Origin: Agapanthus africanus
Lineage: Eukaryota; Streptophyta; Magnoliopsida; Asparagales; Amaryllidaceae
Assembly: GCA_030015575.1 (NCBI GenBank)
Contig: CM057338.1
Location: 831,598,353-831,662,352, forward strand
Length of the DNA stretch: 64,000 nt
Direction of reading: 5' to 3'
Below, piece by piece: positions 19,263 to 33,200 of the stretch. Made by a program: the position numbers and the translations under genes. Under the pieces are notes generated by a model, which searched no databases, was not told the origin of the DNA, and saw nothing but the letters and a program-made list of their open reading frames with translations. Numbering within the stretch: the stretch's first letter is position 1; every line of letters begins with the position of its first letter.

Positions 19263-22200
19263 TGTAAATTCCCAGTTTCCGTATATATATTTTTCCATAT
19301 TTTTCAGATTTTTCCTAGATTTTTTGCACATTTTTTTAGATTTTTTGCACATTTTTTAGATTTTTTAAATTATTTTATTTATTAAATTATTTCCTAATCT
19401 AAACTCAAAAAAATATCCTAACCCTACCCAACCCTTACCCGACCCGACCCGACTCCCCGCGTTTCTTCTTCTCCTTCTCCCTTTTCTTTTCGCGCCTCTT
19501 TTCCCTCATCCCCTCTTCTCACTCCGTGACGACCGTGCCCACCTCCATGAGACCCGCGCCCCACTCGCCAACTCTTCCGTGGTCCGCTCACCAACTCCCC
19601 GATTTCACATCCCCAAATCCTCACTGCTCCCTTCTCCCTCCCCCTCGCCGACGCCTCCGCGAGACTTGCTTCCCCAACGACCACGACGACCTCGTCCCCT
19701 CGCCAAAGGTCACCGTGATCCCCTTTCCTAACTCCTCTAAACCCTCCACCGCACTCTCTCACTATCTCTCTCTACTTCACACTCTCTCTCCCGACCTCTC
19801 TTGTTCCATATCTCTCTCGTTCTCACTCCACGAACCGAGCCGCCACTACCCATCGTCGACGAGCTTCTCCTCCACCTCATCAACGAGCTCCTCCTCCTTC
19901 AGCTCGATCCCACCAACGCCACGAACCCACTGCCACCTTACCGCCTCCATCGACCCACCGAACCCCTGCATCCATCGCCGCAGCCACCACTAGCTCTACC
20001 TCGCCGACGAGCCCCGACCTCCTCAACTCCATCTCCTCACCCAAGCGCGTCCCACCTCGCTGCAACCGCCACCGAAGCTCGACACTGCTGACGCCACCTC
20101 CATCGACTCCACGACGACTCACCCGAGCCACTGTGAACCCGCCGGCGACCCACTGCCTCGCTGCCCGCCTCCACGCCAGTGCCAAGCCTCCCCAAGTCCT
20201 CACCGGAGCCCATGCCCATCGCACGCGTATTGTACCGTGATGTTTCCGTGTCATGGTTGTAGATCGTTGCTGTGCTGCCGCCATCCGTCGTCGCCATCCC
20301 GACTATCGAGCCATCACTAGGCAAGTGAACCCCTCACTTGCTCATACATGCTAATATTATACTAATTAGTGCTAAGTTTTCATTTAAACTATATAAATAT
20401 TTATATAGTTGTAGTAAATGGTCGTTCGTATTACAACGACGCCGTAGTGCTTGGATTTCTATGCATGAATGATTGGGACTGTGTTTAGAATCAAGTGTTA
20501 AAGGTATAGGGATTGATATCATATTCGAGTCGGCTAGATTAAATAAGATCCCGAAAATCCTTGATATGTTGTGCTAACTGCTCGATGCAAAACCTAAACT
20601 AAAACTAATTTTTGCAATGGTGGAATTTTATGGCCATGAACCCATTTAATGATAATAAATGACTTGTAAGAATTTGAGATGAAAATATTGACTTCATCAC
20701 TATGAAATGATACCCTCGCCTAGCTACGTCAAATATGAAATTTTACCGCGTATGTTGCCTTATTAAAATCATTGTAAATTAAATACAGATTGGATTGTGA
20801 TGTTATATGGATCATATCAAATCCGACTCAATAATATAGAACCATCTATGGTTTATTTTTCGATATTGATAGATTACGACAACGAGAATTGATTAGTAAT
20901 GCGACTCTGAACTGCAGTATGGGGCAACATTCTATGAGGATACCTGAATTTAAGCACCTGTACATACCTACTTAAAACTGAAAACGCACGGAGACCCATA
21001 TAGTCGCGTAGATAATTTAGTTAAGTAACACATGAATCTATTCCCGTGCAGTTTTACCATCTTTTGATATTTAGTTTGTATTTTAGAATATCGACGTGTT
21101 CTGCAGTTTCTGCAGCGACATGTCTTACACCTTCACATTAAACATGACATAACTTCTTGTACTAAAAGGATATTATTAATCTGTTTAATGCTTTGAAACC
21201 CTAATGGATAGAACTATATTTTATTCAACTTGAGAAACACCTCAATCTGAACACAATTCCTAGTAAACTATGCGCGAAGTTGGACTTCCAGTTCTGAAAC
21301 TGGAATTCTAGCAACTGATCGCTGATTTAAAATGATGATAAGTCCCTAACCTGAATTCCGTTTGACATGAAACTAATTTTACCGCGTAGATAATCAAGTA
21401 TACATCGTACTCCTTTTATATTGTTTTGGTCAATTCTATACGTGTGATTTATAATGAATTTTTGCGAGTCATATGGCGTTGGGTGCCATAATTTAGTGAA
21501 TATTCGTTCAGTGCATTTTTGCCTATTTTTGTGCTTGCTTTATACCTTCTGCATAGTGATTGTTTACATTGAGACCTAGCGACTGTTGTGCATTGTCGAT
21601 TTATAAGTGTTAGTGATTGGGTTGTGGCAAATACGAAAGTAATATTGATAAGTGGAAACGTGATTGAAAGTGAAAGCGTTGCGTATTTGTTCACAACTAT
21701 CTAATACTTGAATATATATTAGAACCTGGGGAATGGGGAAAATCAATGTCACGCCCCGCTTCCCGGTGTACAGATAAGGAGACGCGACGAGGCACACGAC
21801 GTATTTACTCAGAAGTAAACACGTTAAGCGTAAATAAGCAATATAATATAAATGTACACAAAAATGACATGAGATGTAAATGAACAGCAACTTTTTATTT
21901 ATTAAATATTCTTTACAATACAACTGGAAAGTAAATACAATGCGGAAAGCAATGCCTAAACAATGGAATGAACTGAAAGTAAAAGTATATACAAGTGAAC
22001 TAAAGTACGGGGTCCTCAATAAACTGCTCCAAATTTTCTGAGCTGGGCTCTATCTCCAAAGAGTCGGATTCTCCTGACAACATTCCAAAGAAAGAATAGA
22101 AAAGGAATGTTGTCAGCGAACAATCCATCGGTAAGTCTCAAAAGATAAAGAAATAGAATAGACAGATAAGAGAATATAACTGGTATACGTATGTTTGTTA

Positions 22201-22718
22201 TGTTAACGTAGTTGTTTGTAACTTGGTACAGAATGTGCCAGTGTATACGAGAGGAGTCCAACTTACCCCGTGGACTATGGTATATGAAGTACAGGGCCCC
22301 GTCAAAACCCACGGGACAACGGCAACGGATATTCAGGTTAGGAGTATTAAAGTGACCATCTCGTGCCACTTTTAACACATTCCGTACCAGTCTACCCCTT
22401 TAAAAAAACCGTAATGTTTATTGTGTTGTTTTATAGATTTAAGACTTGCCGAAACCATGATATCAATTGCACATGTAAACGGATAAGGATGTAAACGGAT
22501 AGTCATGTAATCAAGTCAATGTATATCCATGGTTCGGTCAGTTCAAGTCATGTTGATATTTGATAGTATTCGGTATATATGGATTCATGTTATATTGGAA
22601 TTATATTTGGATTGTATCATGTATGGATTGTATTCGATTAGACCGAGTCTCTGTCTGAGTCAGACGCTTAAACAGAATTGGATTCTTGAATTAGGTTTTG
22701 GAGTTATCGGTAACTGCT

Positions 22719-25700
22719 TGTCACGACCCAAAATTTAGTTCGTGACCGGCACTTAAATCACGCAATGTCTAAAGACGCAACGTAAATTAAGTAAGCCGAA
22801 GCCCAGAAATCTAAACCTTTTTAAAGAAAATAAAAGAGCTGAAGTTTTGAAATAAAGGTATGATGAAATCAAAAGTTGCCTTAAATGCATAGATAATGGA
22901 ATATGGAAATGCAAGTGAAATGATACTAGTTGAAAAACATGTTTCGTCTTTTAAAAATTTGGGCAACACCTCCTTTATATATTTTGATCCAAAACCACAT
23001 ACATATGATAATATAAAAGGCATCCCTAAGCGGGAGCTAGCTCTTCGCCCATCGGCGAAATCACAACTACGCAAGACAGAATATATGTATACGACACCCG
23101 GCGGCGAAGATCAACACAAAAGAGTAATATAAAGCAAGACATCAAAACCACAAGTAGCGAACATAAACCCTCGCTCTAAGTCTCGCAACCACAAGTCTCA
23201 CTAAGTCTTACTACTTATACAAATCCTAATTTCTGATTGATGGAGTTGACTAGATACAATAAGAATAATAATAAGAGAGTGGCACGATCCAACATGTACC
23301 ACCTACCAAAGCAAATCATCCGGAGCAAACTGTGTGCCAGCGATGCCGCTACTGATCCAAGCGGTCAACCTGCAAGAACTGTGGCACAATGGGGGTGAGT
23401 TGCCAACTCGTGAGTAGAAAACATCATCAGGTAGAAATCGAATAAAACAACGATTCCTAGGTCAACTATATCATAAAGGTAATACTATGATATCTAGGGT
23501 GACCGTATCTGCATATGTGCCAACAACATAATCAATGCCTATCTGCATGTGGATCCCATCCACGTGTCCATCAATGACACAACAACATCATGCATGTAAA
23601 TATCATAAAAGCATATGCATGTAAATATGAGGATATCAACTAACGTGTGTCCATCAATGACACATCAAAAATCATGGAACCTGAGTGTCCAGCATCGACA
23701 CTCGAAACATCATGAAACCCGTGTCCAATATCGACACGTACATCCTCATATATCTCGGGCTCCGTCAATCCGGATCGGCCCATATCAATATCTCACGACT
23801 CCGGTCGGTATCCTCCGGATAACCGCCGAGCCCAAATGCTATCACCGGTAGGTAGTGTTCCCTCTGCCAGGCTCATCGGCAAATCAACGACATACCTTTC
23901 TCGCCCCGGGGTACCATACCGGGTCCACCATGTACCCGCAAACGGCCTCATCCAGCTCCTCGAATTGGGTATCACATAACTCATAACCGAGAAAACACAT
24001 GGGGGACGTCTCGAAATATCATATCAAAAGAAACCGTGTTTTTAAAACAATATGCAATTTCCCTTTAAATATAACCACGGTTGTCAAATCCAGAGATCTC
24101 ATGAAAACATCATCTCAAGCAAATAACCATAAAATACGATGTATGCAACATAGTAGCAATATGAGCATATTGAGTATATCATGCAAGCATGTCAAGTGAT
24201 AATACTGAACAATGAATGTACGTTTACTCTTAAGAATAATATCATGACAGGGCAGTTCTACTGTGTAAGTAGCATGGCAATTACCGATGAAAAATGTGTG
24301 TGAGCCGGCAAATCTGTGTATGTGTAACATGCGCATCAACGGTAACTGTGCAGGTGTACTAGAAAATGATATCATATAGTATTAAATACCGGCACGTGGT
24401 ATGTACATCACGAGGGGTAATATCCAACACAACATGAACAATAAATGGGTGTATCTACACAAGAATCATACGGTCACTTTTAAACGATACACATCGTCGC
24501 TTTGAAAATAGGTATGGTTCATGTGGCAATCTTTATATCGGCAATCCCGCCTCATAACATTCGATATGATAATAATCATCGATCATCATCCTCAAATCAC
24601 TAGCGCGGATCAATCATCCGGTACATCTCATCGCGTACGGTAATCTATCGTACAAGGTCATCAAACAGAATAGGGAATCTATCGACCTATACAATAATGA
24701 GGGTATGGATCTAAAGTCTCATACGGCATATTACTCATTATACTCATAAATATATACACATATATCTCAAATCACATTCGTATAAACGTCATATCTTGTT
24801 AATTTCACCACACCTCTATCTCAATCTCGTATCGTGTTTATCGATCTCAATCTCATATCCTATCATTATAACCCATACTTGTCATCTTTCAATTCATACT
24901 TACCATGATTCACTTCTCATTTCATATTTTTATATATCGATCCGAGTCATCTATATCTACATCATGTTATCTATTATACCTATATTATATTATTAATATC
25001 CATCAGTGCCAACTTTTATCATATTATCTTTACTAAATCATATAATCATGTCCTTAAGTCCACAACATATCCTTTATCAAAATATAATTATAAAGCGATC
25101 TTCCATATCAATGTTTGCGGGGGTGTTATACGCCATTCACCCGACTTCCCCCGTAGATATAAATCTACTCACCAACAATTCTTCTCGCTTAGCCGGAGTC
25201 GATGTGCTTCGTCGTCTCGGAAGTCCATGGGAAATATCTACAATCAATACACAATCGAAATGCAAACACAATCAATATCCAAAAACCGATACGGCACACG
25301 GTTCGCTCATAGGTTAAAACCTATAGCTTCGCATGCAAAACACAACCAAATAACCCTCGTCGTTGACATTCAAACGCCAAACGACGGAATCCAAATCAAA
25401 TATAAAAACCAAGTTTCACAAATCGCATAACACGAAATCAGCAACTAAGGAATTCTATCCCAGATTTTGATTCAGGTAAAATTAGCTAACTTTGCATATA
25501 GGGTTGCTCTAGATATAGGATAAGGAAGCCACAGAACAAAAATCACCACATTTCGTCCCGACTTGGCCGCAAATTGCGGCCAAATCCAATTAATCTGCGG
25601 CCATAATAAAAGTATACGGGCTCGGGTTTCAGTGGTAGCTTCTAGGTCACCTGCACGACTCTCTGTTATGGGAACTTATCTTATAGTTGTCTCGGGTCAT

Positions 25701-26608
25701 AGCAGATCTCAGAATCCTATCACAAATCCACAAAATACGATATCGGCCGATTTCAAAGTTCGTGTTTTGGGTTCTAGTCCCAGGTCTTGGCCAGTAAAAC
25801 ACTCTCTAAGGTCTTGTGAACACTCACTACATCTCAATTAACCACTTAACAACATCTTATAATTTTCTAAGATCACAAACCTAACTAAATCAATATCTAA
25901 ACTAGAATATAATATATTAACACAAATACTTAAGTAGAAGTGTATGGATATACCTCATTAGCAACTTGGGAAAATTCTTGAGTTGCCCAAACTCTTCAAA
26001 ATCCAAACTTGAAGGGTTCCAAAGGATTAGAATGGTGCATGTTTTTTATGAAGGGGACATATGGGTTTGGCATGGAAATGAAGATGATGCATGGAGGTAG
26101 TGAGATGAATGAGATGAAACAATTGAGTTGAGGAAACAATGGAGGTGGAAGGAAATGGGCAGCCAACTCTCTCTCTTAGGCTCACTCTCTCTCACAAATA
26201 TCCCCCTCTACACTCACTCTCTCACAAATATCAATTACACTCATTCTCTTTTGTTTCTTCCTCTTATTCCTTTCACACTCAAACCTTTATTCCTTTGCTT
26301 TTTCTTTTCTTTTCTCATTCTCTTTCTCACAAACTCCCAAGCCACTAACACAAACTCAATGAAATACATGCATATGATATTGTGCACAAACCATGGAAAA
26401 AATGTAAAAATACAGATTTTGCCAAAAATCCGATAAATATCATTAAAATAAATAAATCATTTTAATCTCCGATTAATTTCTAAATATTGGTATATACTTA
26501 TACCATTTTATGAAAAATCCCTATTCGAAATCGAATAGTTTTCGTAAAATATATTATTTTAATATTTAATTTCCAAAAATAATATTTTATATTTTCTGAA
26601 ATGTTACA
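22719..26608 (-). repeat. LARD 3' LTR (left copy)
   Basis: It matches the right copy over its whole length, with scattered differences that are mostly transitions (compare the first 100 bases at 22,719 and 30,250). It contains short hairpins GTGTC-N7-GACAC near 23,560-23,740 and CCCGG/CCGGG near 23,905. A CT-rich tract lies at 26,170-26,340. ORFs inside occur in both copies but lack coding character. Confidence 0.9.
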
Positions 26609-26644
26609 GTCTTCCCTCCTTAAATAAATTCGGTCCCCGAATTT
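26609..26644 (-). other. LARD polypurine tract and preceding hairpin
   Basis: Minus strand: AAATTCGG, GGA, CCGAATTT (26,644-26,626), an 8-bp hairpin, then TTATTTAAGGAGGGAAGAC and the LTR start TGTAACA. The arrangement equals that at 19,226-19,262 (AATTTCG-AGGA-CGAAATT, then TAAGGAGGGTA), but the stem differs on both arms. Confidence 0.75.
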
Positions 26645-27259
26645 AAACTTTAACTCCCCAAATATTAAAATATTTCAATAATCAATTCAAATCAACGGGG
26701 CTCTGAAATCACGGAAGATACAGAAATACTATAGCGCATCGTGTACGCCTGAAAACGAGTACGAAACTCAAAATCAAACTCCATCAAGGATCATGCAATC
26801 ATCGGAGTTAAAATGGAAATACGAATCTTGAATCCCACTACTGGAATCCAAATGCACTATAGTCAAATCATAATACGTATATAGCACGCATCTTTGTAAA
26901 ACCATCTTTTAAAAACTGAACAACTCATGCCAAATCTTTCCCAAATCTTCGTGCTATGCATAGCTCACGGTACAAGTGGCGGACGATCATTTGTAAAGTA
27001 ATAAATATATACCTATATATGTTTTGCTCAATTTATACATCCTGCCTTTTTGAAATATCCCAGAGGGTTTTCTTTATAAAATTTCGCGTCACTCGCGGAC
27101 GCGTAGGAAATAACGAGACTATAGCCCATTTTCTTTTGAAAACCTCTTAGTAACTTTTTATGCATGCAAAAGTACTCAGGTACTGTTCTCAGATCAGTCA
27201 TGTTCGGCCACTACATAATATAGTGCCCATCATGAAATAAAGTGCTCAAGAGCAAAATC

Positions 27260-28380
27260 AGCCCCAAAAGGCGTATCCAATAATCACGTGTGTCTGGTGC
27301 GCACAGAAACCAAAGCCAAATACAAGTGCTACGAATATGCACAAAACCAAATTAAGTGCAACGGGTGTGCACGAAAGCATCTGTCCAGTGCAACGAATGT
27401 GCACGACAACAATATCAAGTGCATCAAAATCTCAATCCAATGCAACTAACATGCACGAATGAAAATCCCAATCGAGTGCATCCGGTGTGTACAAAATCAC
27501 ATCTCATATCATGCGCCCAATCATGCGCAAAAATCCAAATCAAGTGCATCCGTCATGCACGAACGAAATCTAAATCAAGTGCATCCAACATGCACGAATA
27601 AAAATCTAAGTCAAGTGCATCCAACATGCACGAATAAAATCTCAATCAAGCGCATCCGACATGCACGGATAATATCTCGCTCAAGTGCATCCGATGCGCA
27701 CAGAATCCAATACCAAGCGCCTAATATGCGCAAAATCCAACCCAAGCGCGTCAGGTCCATATAAAGCATCTAGTGCAGTAAAGCGCATGAAAACATAAAT
27801 GTGGTAAAACGAATGCTCAAAGACATAAATCGGTGCAAGCAATGTACGGAATATAAATCTAGTGCAATCAATGCACGAAAGATCAATCTGGTGCAACAAA
27901 TGCACGAAATGAAAATCTAGTGCAACAAATGCACGAAACACAATTCCAGTGCATCCGGTGCACAAAATACAAATCCGGTGCATCCAGTGCATGAAATACC
28001 AATCTAGTGCAACAAATGCACGAAAACTCATCAATAACTCAAATGCATATAAAAAGCAACATCGAGTGTACCAAGGTGTATAAAATCATAACCGCATGCA
28101 ACTGCGTGCACAAAACTGTATCAATGCACTGCAAGCATATGTGAGCTATACTGAGTGCAAAAAAATCAAATCGAGTGCGTACCACATGCACAAAAATCAA
28201 ATCATCCGTATGAAATTCACGAAATCATAAATACATGCTACCAAGGCACAAAATCGACATCAAGTGCAATAGATATGCACAAATCGCAAACCAACACAAC
28301 GGTGTATAAAACGTATATCAAGTCCAATAACTATGCACAAAATGTAAATACCCGGTAGGTGCAGCCATGGTGCACGAAAA
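27260..28380 (-). repeat. Minisatellite of ~35-bp units with GTGCA/TGCAC arms
   Basis: About 25-30 degenerate units in the internal domain have the form A-GTGCA-tccnaca-TGCAC-gaa(n)aaatc. The arms pair, and in several units both change together to GCGC...GCGC (near 27,510 and 27,715). No reading frame persists on either strand. Confidence 0.8.
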
Positions 28381-30227
28381 CCATATCATGAAACTCAATC
28401 ATCAAAACTCAAATCCAAACGATATAAGCATGATACTCGGATCACAAACGCAAATCGCAATAAATGACATTGAGGTACACCTCCTACAATGTCGAAAAAT
28501 GTCGGTGCGCCCAAAACTGGCAGAGCAAGAACATCCGCTTGCCTCCTGCTCACGGTCTGGCATCCTCTGTCTCTGGGTCTTCATTTCTCTGTGGATTACC
28601 AATCTCGCAATCCATCGGCTCGTCGGCCCGGTCAGGTGTACTAACGGAAACGATTCCGCTCTGACTCTCCTCTGGTCATCTCTCGGTCAATTAGCATGAC
28701 CACTCGCAAAACAGCACGTCAATGGCATCGGCCTCTGGCCCTCTGAATACACGTGACACAACTGATCCTTGGTGCCAATCTTATCGCAGCAGTATCCTGG
28801 AAGGCACCTGCTCAAGGTCTCTTCCGATCTCGCCTATGCCGAACTATACGGAGGCCGGTACTCTTACATAATCTTTTCTTGTTTTCTGGACATCTGCGTT
28901 CTCAGCACAGCATTTCCTCGGAACTGGCCGTATCCCAACGCCTCTGTATACATATCAGATCTTTAATCTCAACGGGGAGTAGCAACAACTCGTTAACATC
29001 TCGCACGAATCTCTTGTTCCACTCGTCCTTTTTATCGTCCACTTCGACGTCACGTCATGCTATCTGCGTACTGCAAATGTTCTCTGCCACAGTAAATCCG
29101 GTATCTCTCACACGGACTCGAAATCACGAACTCGGTATCTTCATCACTCTGTAGAAGATATCTAGCCGAACACGTTCTCGGGAACTCGTCCATATCATCG
29201 GAGGAATATACCTTATTCATCCGCTCTCGATCAACTCACAACGCATCTGGGTGAGGTCCTCTATCCGAAACTGGTCAACTTACTAATCTCCTATCGGATC
29301 ATCCAACGAACAACGTCATCTCTGGGTCGATCTACTCTAGATCTGAGTAAGATTCTCCACACTGGAAATCTTCAACTCAACTGGGTCTGCGTCGGCGCAT
29401 CAATCAGACGAATCATCTCAGTCGCTCAACTTTACTCAGGACAGACTAGCTATCTACCGTCGCATCTCTGCCTGAAAGCTCCGGCGATCCCTGCTCATAA
29501 GCTCTGGAAGCGACATCCCATCAATCTCAGCAACAGCTGGGTCATCTGTCTACAGGGTAGACGACATCACAAACTCTGAGGTAGGTTGTACATCAACAGT
29601 CCTCTCACAACAGGCAGCCTCTAACAATGGCACGATCATCCGGTGCAAAACCGTATACTCTCCTCAACGAGAGGTCACAGCACAACCACTAAATCGATAC
29701 GTTCCCATGTCACCAGAAAACATGATGGTTAGTCCTCGTCCATGACAAGCTCGCCCTAACTGCATCACTAGCAGCAGCTCAATCTGCGCTCAAACCATGG
29801 TGACAGGAACCTCAATCAAGTATCGACGAACATAGATCAAGGGATGGAAAGAATCAACTAATCCCAAAATGGATACATGATCATAAGGAGGAACGGAATC
29901 AGTGAGAGTATGATCATGGAAACGAATAGAATCAAGGATCTCAAATGGATATATAATCATGGGGACAAAGAGAATCACAGATCTCAAAATATGTACATCC
30001 TAAGGTTTTTTTAAGTGGAGTATCGTATCGTAAATATGCCGCGAAACATACGTACGTTACGTCATTCTACTCAAGCCACCTACACCATCAATCAGGGTCT
30101 GCCTATGAAACGAAAGTTCGGGTCCAATACCCCTCTGTTCAAGTCTAAATTCCATAAGGTCAAGCCTAGGTTCCGAAATAGACCCCAGACTCCATATAGT
30201 CAAACCTAGACTCGAACCAAGGTTAAA
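28381..30227 (-). other. LARD internal domain, non-coding leader side
   Basis: This stretch follows the primer site on the minus strand. I see no retroviral motif (no zinc knuckle, RT or integrase box) and no ORF above about 130 codons. Phrases such as GACCCAG with GTTGA/GATGA contexts recur on the minus strand, suggesting decayed short repeats. Confidence 0.5.
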
Positions 30228-30245
30228 CCTAGCGCTCTGATACCA
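30228..30245 (-). other. LARD primer-binding site (initiator Met tRNA)
   Basis: Minus-strand TGGTATCAGAGCGCTAGG, complementary to the 3' end of plant initiator methionine tRNA. It lies 4 bases inside the right LTR (end at 30,250). It fixes the element as minus-strand and the right LTR as the 5' LTR. Confidence 0.9.
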
Positions 30246-30249
30246 ACTT

Positions 30250-33200
30250 TGTCACGACCCGAAATTTAATTTATGACCGGCACTTAAATCACGCAACGTC
30301 TAAAGGCGCAACGTAAATTAAGTAAGCCGAAGCCCAGAAATCTAAACCTTTTTAAAGAAAATAAAAGAGCTGAAGTTTTGAAATAAAGGTATGATGAAAT
30401 CAAAAGTTGTCTTACATGCATAAATAATGGAACATGGAAATGCAAGTGAAATGATACTAGTTGAAAAACATGTTTCGTCTTTTAAAAATTTGGGTTGCAC
30501 CTCCTTTGTATATTTTGATCCAAAACCATATACAAATGATAATATAAAAAACATCCCCAAGCGGGAGCTAGCTCTTCGCCCAACGGCGGAATCACAACCA
30601 CGCAAGACAGAATATATGTATACGACGCCCGGCGGCGAAGATCGACACAAAAGGGTAATATAAAGCAAAACATCAAAACCACAAGTAGCGAACATAAACC
30701 CTCGCTCTACGTCTCGCAACCACAAGTCTCACCAAGTCTTACAACTTATACAAATCCTAATTTCTGATTGATGGAGTTGACTAGATACAATAAGAATAAT
30801 AATAAGAGAGTGGCACGATCCAACATGTACCACCTACCAAAGAAAATCACCCGGAGCAAACTGTGTGCCAGCGATGCCGCTACTGATCCAAGCGGTCAAC
30901 CTGCAAGAACTGTGGCACAACGGGGGTGAGTTGCCAACTCGTGAGTAGAAAACATCATCAGATAGAAATCGAATAAAACAACGATTCTTAGGTCAACTAT
31001 ATCATAAAGGTAATACTATGATATCTAGGGTGACTGTATCTGCATATATGCCAACAACATATTCAATGCCTATCTGCATGTGGATCCCATCCACGTGTCC
31101 GTCAATGACACAACAACATCATGCATGCAAATATCATAAAAGCATATGCATGTAAATATGAGGATATCAACTAACGTGTGTCCATCAATGACACATCAAA
31201 AATCATGGAACCTGAGTGTCCAGTATCGACACTCGAAACATCATGAAACCCGTGTCCAATATCGACACGTAAATTCTCATATATCTCGGGCTCCGTCAGT
31301 CCGGATCGGCCCTCGGGCTCCGTCAGTCCGGATCGGCCCATATCAATATCTCACGACTCCGGTCGGTATCCTCCGGATAACCGCCGAGCCCAAATGCTAT
31401 CACCGGTAAGTAGTGTTCCCTCTGCTAGGCTCATCGGCAAATCAACGACATACCTTTCTCGCCCCGGGTACCATACCGGGTCCACCATGTACCCGCAAAC
31501 GGCCTCATCCTGCTTCTCGAATCGAGTATCACATAACTCATAATCGAGAAAACACATGGTGGACGTCTCGAAATATCATATCAAGAGAAACTGTGTTTTT
31601 AAAACAATACGCAATTTCCTTTGAAATATAACCACGGTTGTCAAATCCAGAGATCTCATGAAAACAGCATCTCAAGAAAATAACCATAAAGTACGATGTA
31701 TGCATCATAGAGTAGCAATATGAGCATATTGAGTATATCATGCAAGCATGTCAAGTGATAATACTGAACAATGAATGTACTTTTACTCTTAAGAATAATA
31801 TCATGACAGGGCAGTTCTACTGTGTAAATAGCATGGCAATTACCGATGAAGAATGTGTGTGAGCCGGCAAATCTGTGTATGTGTAACATGCGCATCAACG
31901 ATAACTGTGCAGGTGTACTAGCAAATAATATCATATAGCATTAAATACCGGCACGTGGTATGTATATCACGAGGGGTAATATCCTACACAACATGAACAA
32001 TAAATGAGTGTATCTATCTACACAAGAATCATACGGTCACTTTTAAACGATACACGTCGTCGCGTTGAAAATAGGTATGGTTCATGTGGAAATCTTTATA
32101 TCGGCGATCCAGCCTCATAACATCCGATATGACAATAATCATCGATCATCATTCTCAAATCACTAGCGCGGATCAATCATCCCGTACATCTCATCGCGTA
32201 CGGTAATTCATCGTACGGGGTCATCAAACAGAATAGGGAATCTATCGACCTATACAATAATGAGGGTACGGATCTAAAGTCTCGTACGTCATATTACTCA
32301 TTATACTCATAAATATATACACATATATCTCAAATCACATTTGTATAAACGTCATATCTTGTTAATTTCACCACACCTCTATCTCAATCTCATGTCGTAT
32401 TTATCGATTTCAATCTCATACCCTGTCATTAACAACCCATACTTGTCATCTTTCAATTCATACTTACCATGATTCACTTCTCATTTCATATTTTCATATA
32501 TCGATCCGAGTCATCTATATCTACATCATGTTATCTATTATACCTATATTATATTATTAATATCCATCGGTGCCAACTTCTATCGTATTATCTACTAAAT
32601 CCTATAATCATGTCCTTAAGTCCATAACATATCCTTTATCAAAATATAATTATAAAGCGATCTTCCATATCAATGTTTGCGGGGGTGCTATACGCCATCC
32701 ACCCGACTTCCCCCGTAGATATAAATCTACTCATCAGCAATTCTTCTCGCTTAGCCGGAGTCGATGTGCTTCGTCATCTTGAAAGTCCATGCGAAGTACC
32801 TACAATCAATACACAATCGAAATGCAAACACAATCAATATCCGAATACCGATACGGCACACGGTTCACTCATAGGTTAAAACCTATAGCTTCGTATGCAA
32901 AACACAAACAAATAACCCCCGTCGTTGACGTTCAAACGCCAAACGACGGAATCCAAATTAAATATAAAAACCAAGTTTCACAAATCGCATAACACGAAAT
33001 CAGCAACTAAGGAATTCTATCCCATATTTTGATTCAGGTAAAATTAACCAATTTTGCATATAGGGTTGCTCTAGATATAGGATAAGGAAGCCACAGAACA
33101 AAAATCACCACATTTCGCCCCGACTTGGCCGCAAATTGCGGCCAAATCCAATTAATCTGTGGCCATAATAAAAGTATACGGGCTCGGGTTTCAATGGTAG

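Noticed and set aside
19526-20324. Proline/serine-rich ORFs on both strands up to 155 residues
   Set aside because: They lie inside the chromovirus-like LTR in C-rich DNA; overlapping frames are open on both strands, which is a composition effect.
23615-31409. ORFs duplicated in the two LARD LTRs (for example at 23,615 and 31,146)
   Set aside because: They are copies of the same LTR sequence; the frames contain repeats and lack homology or start context.
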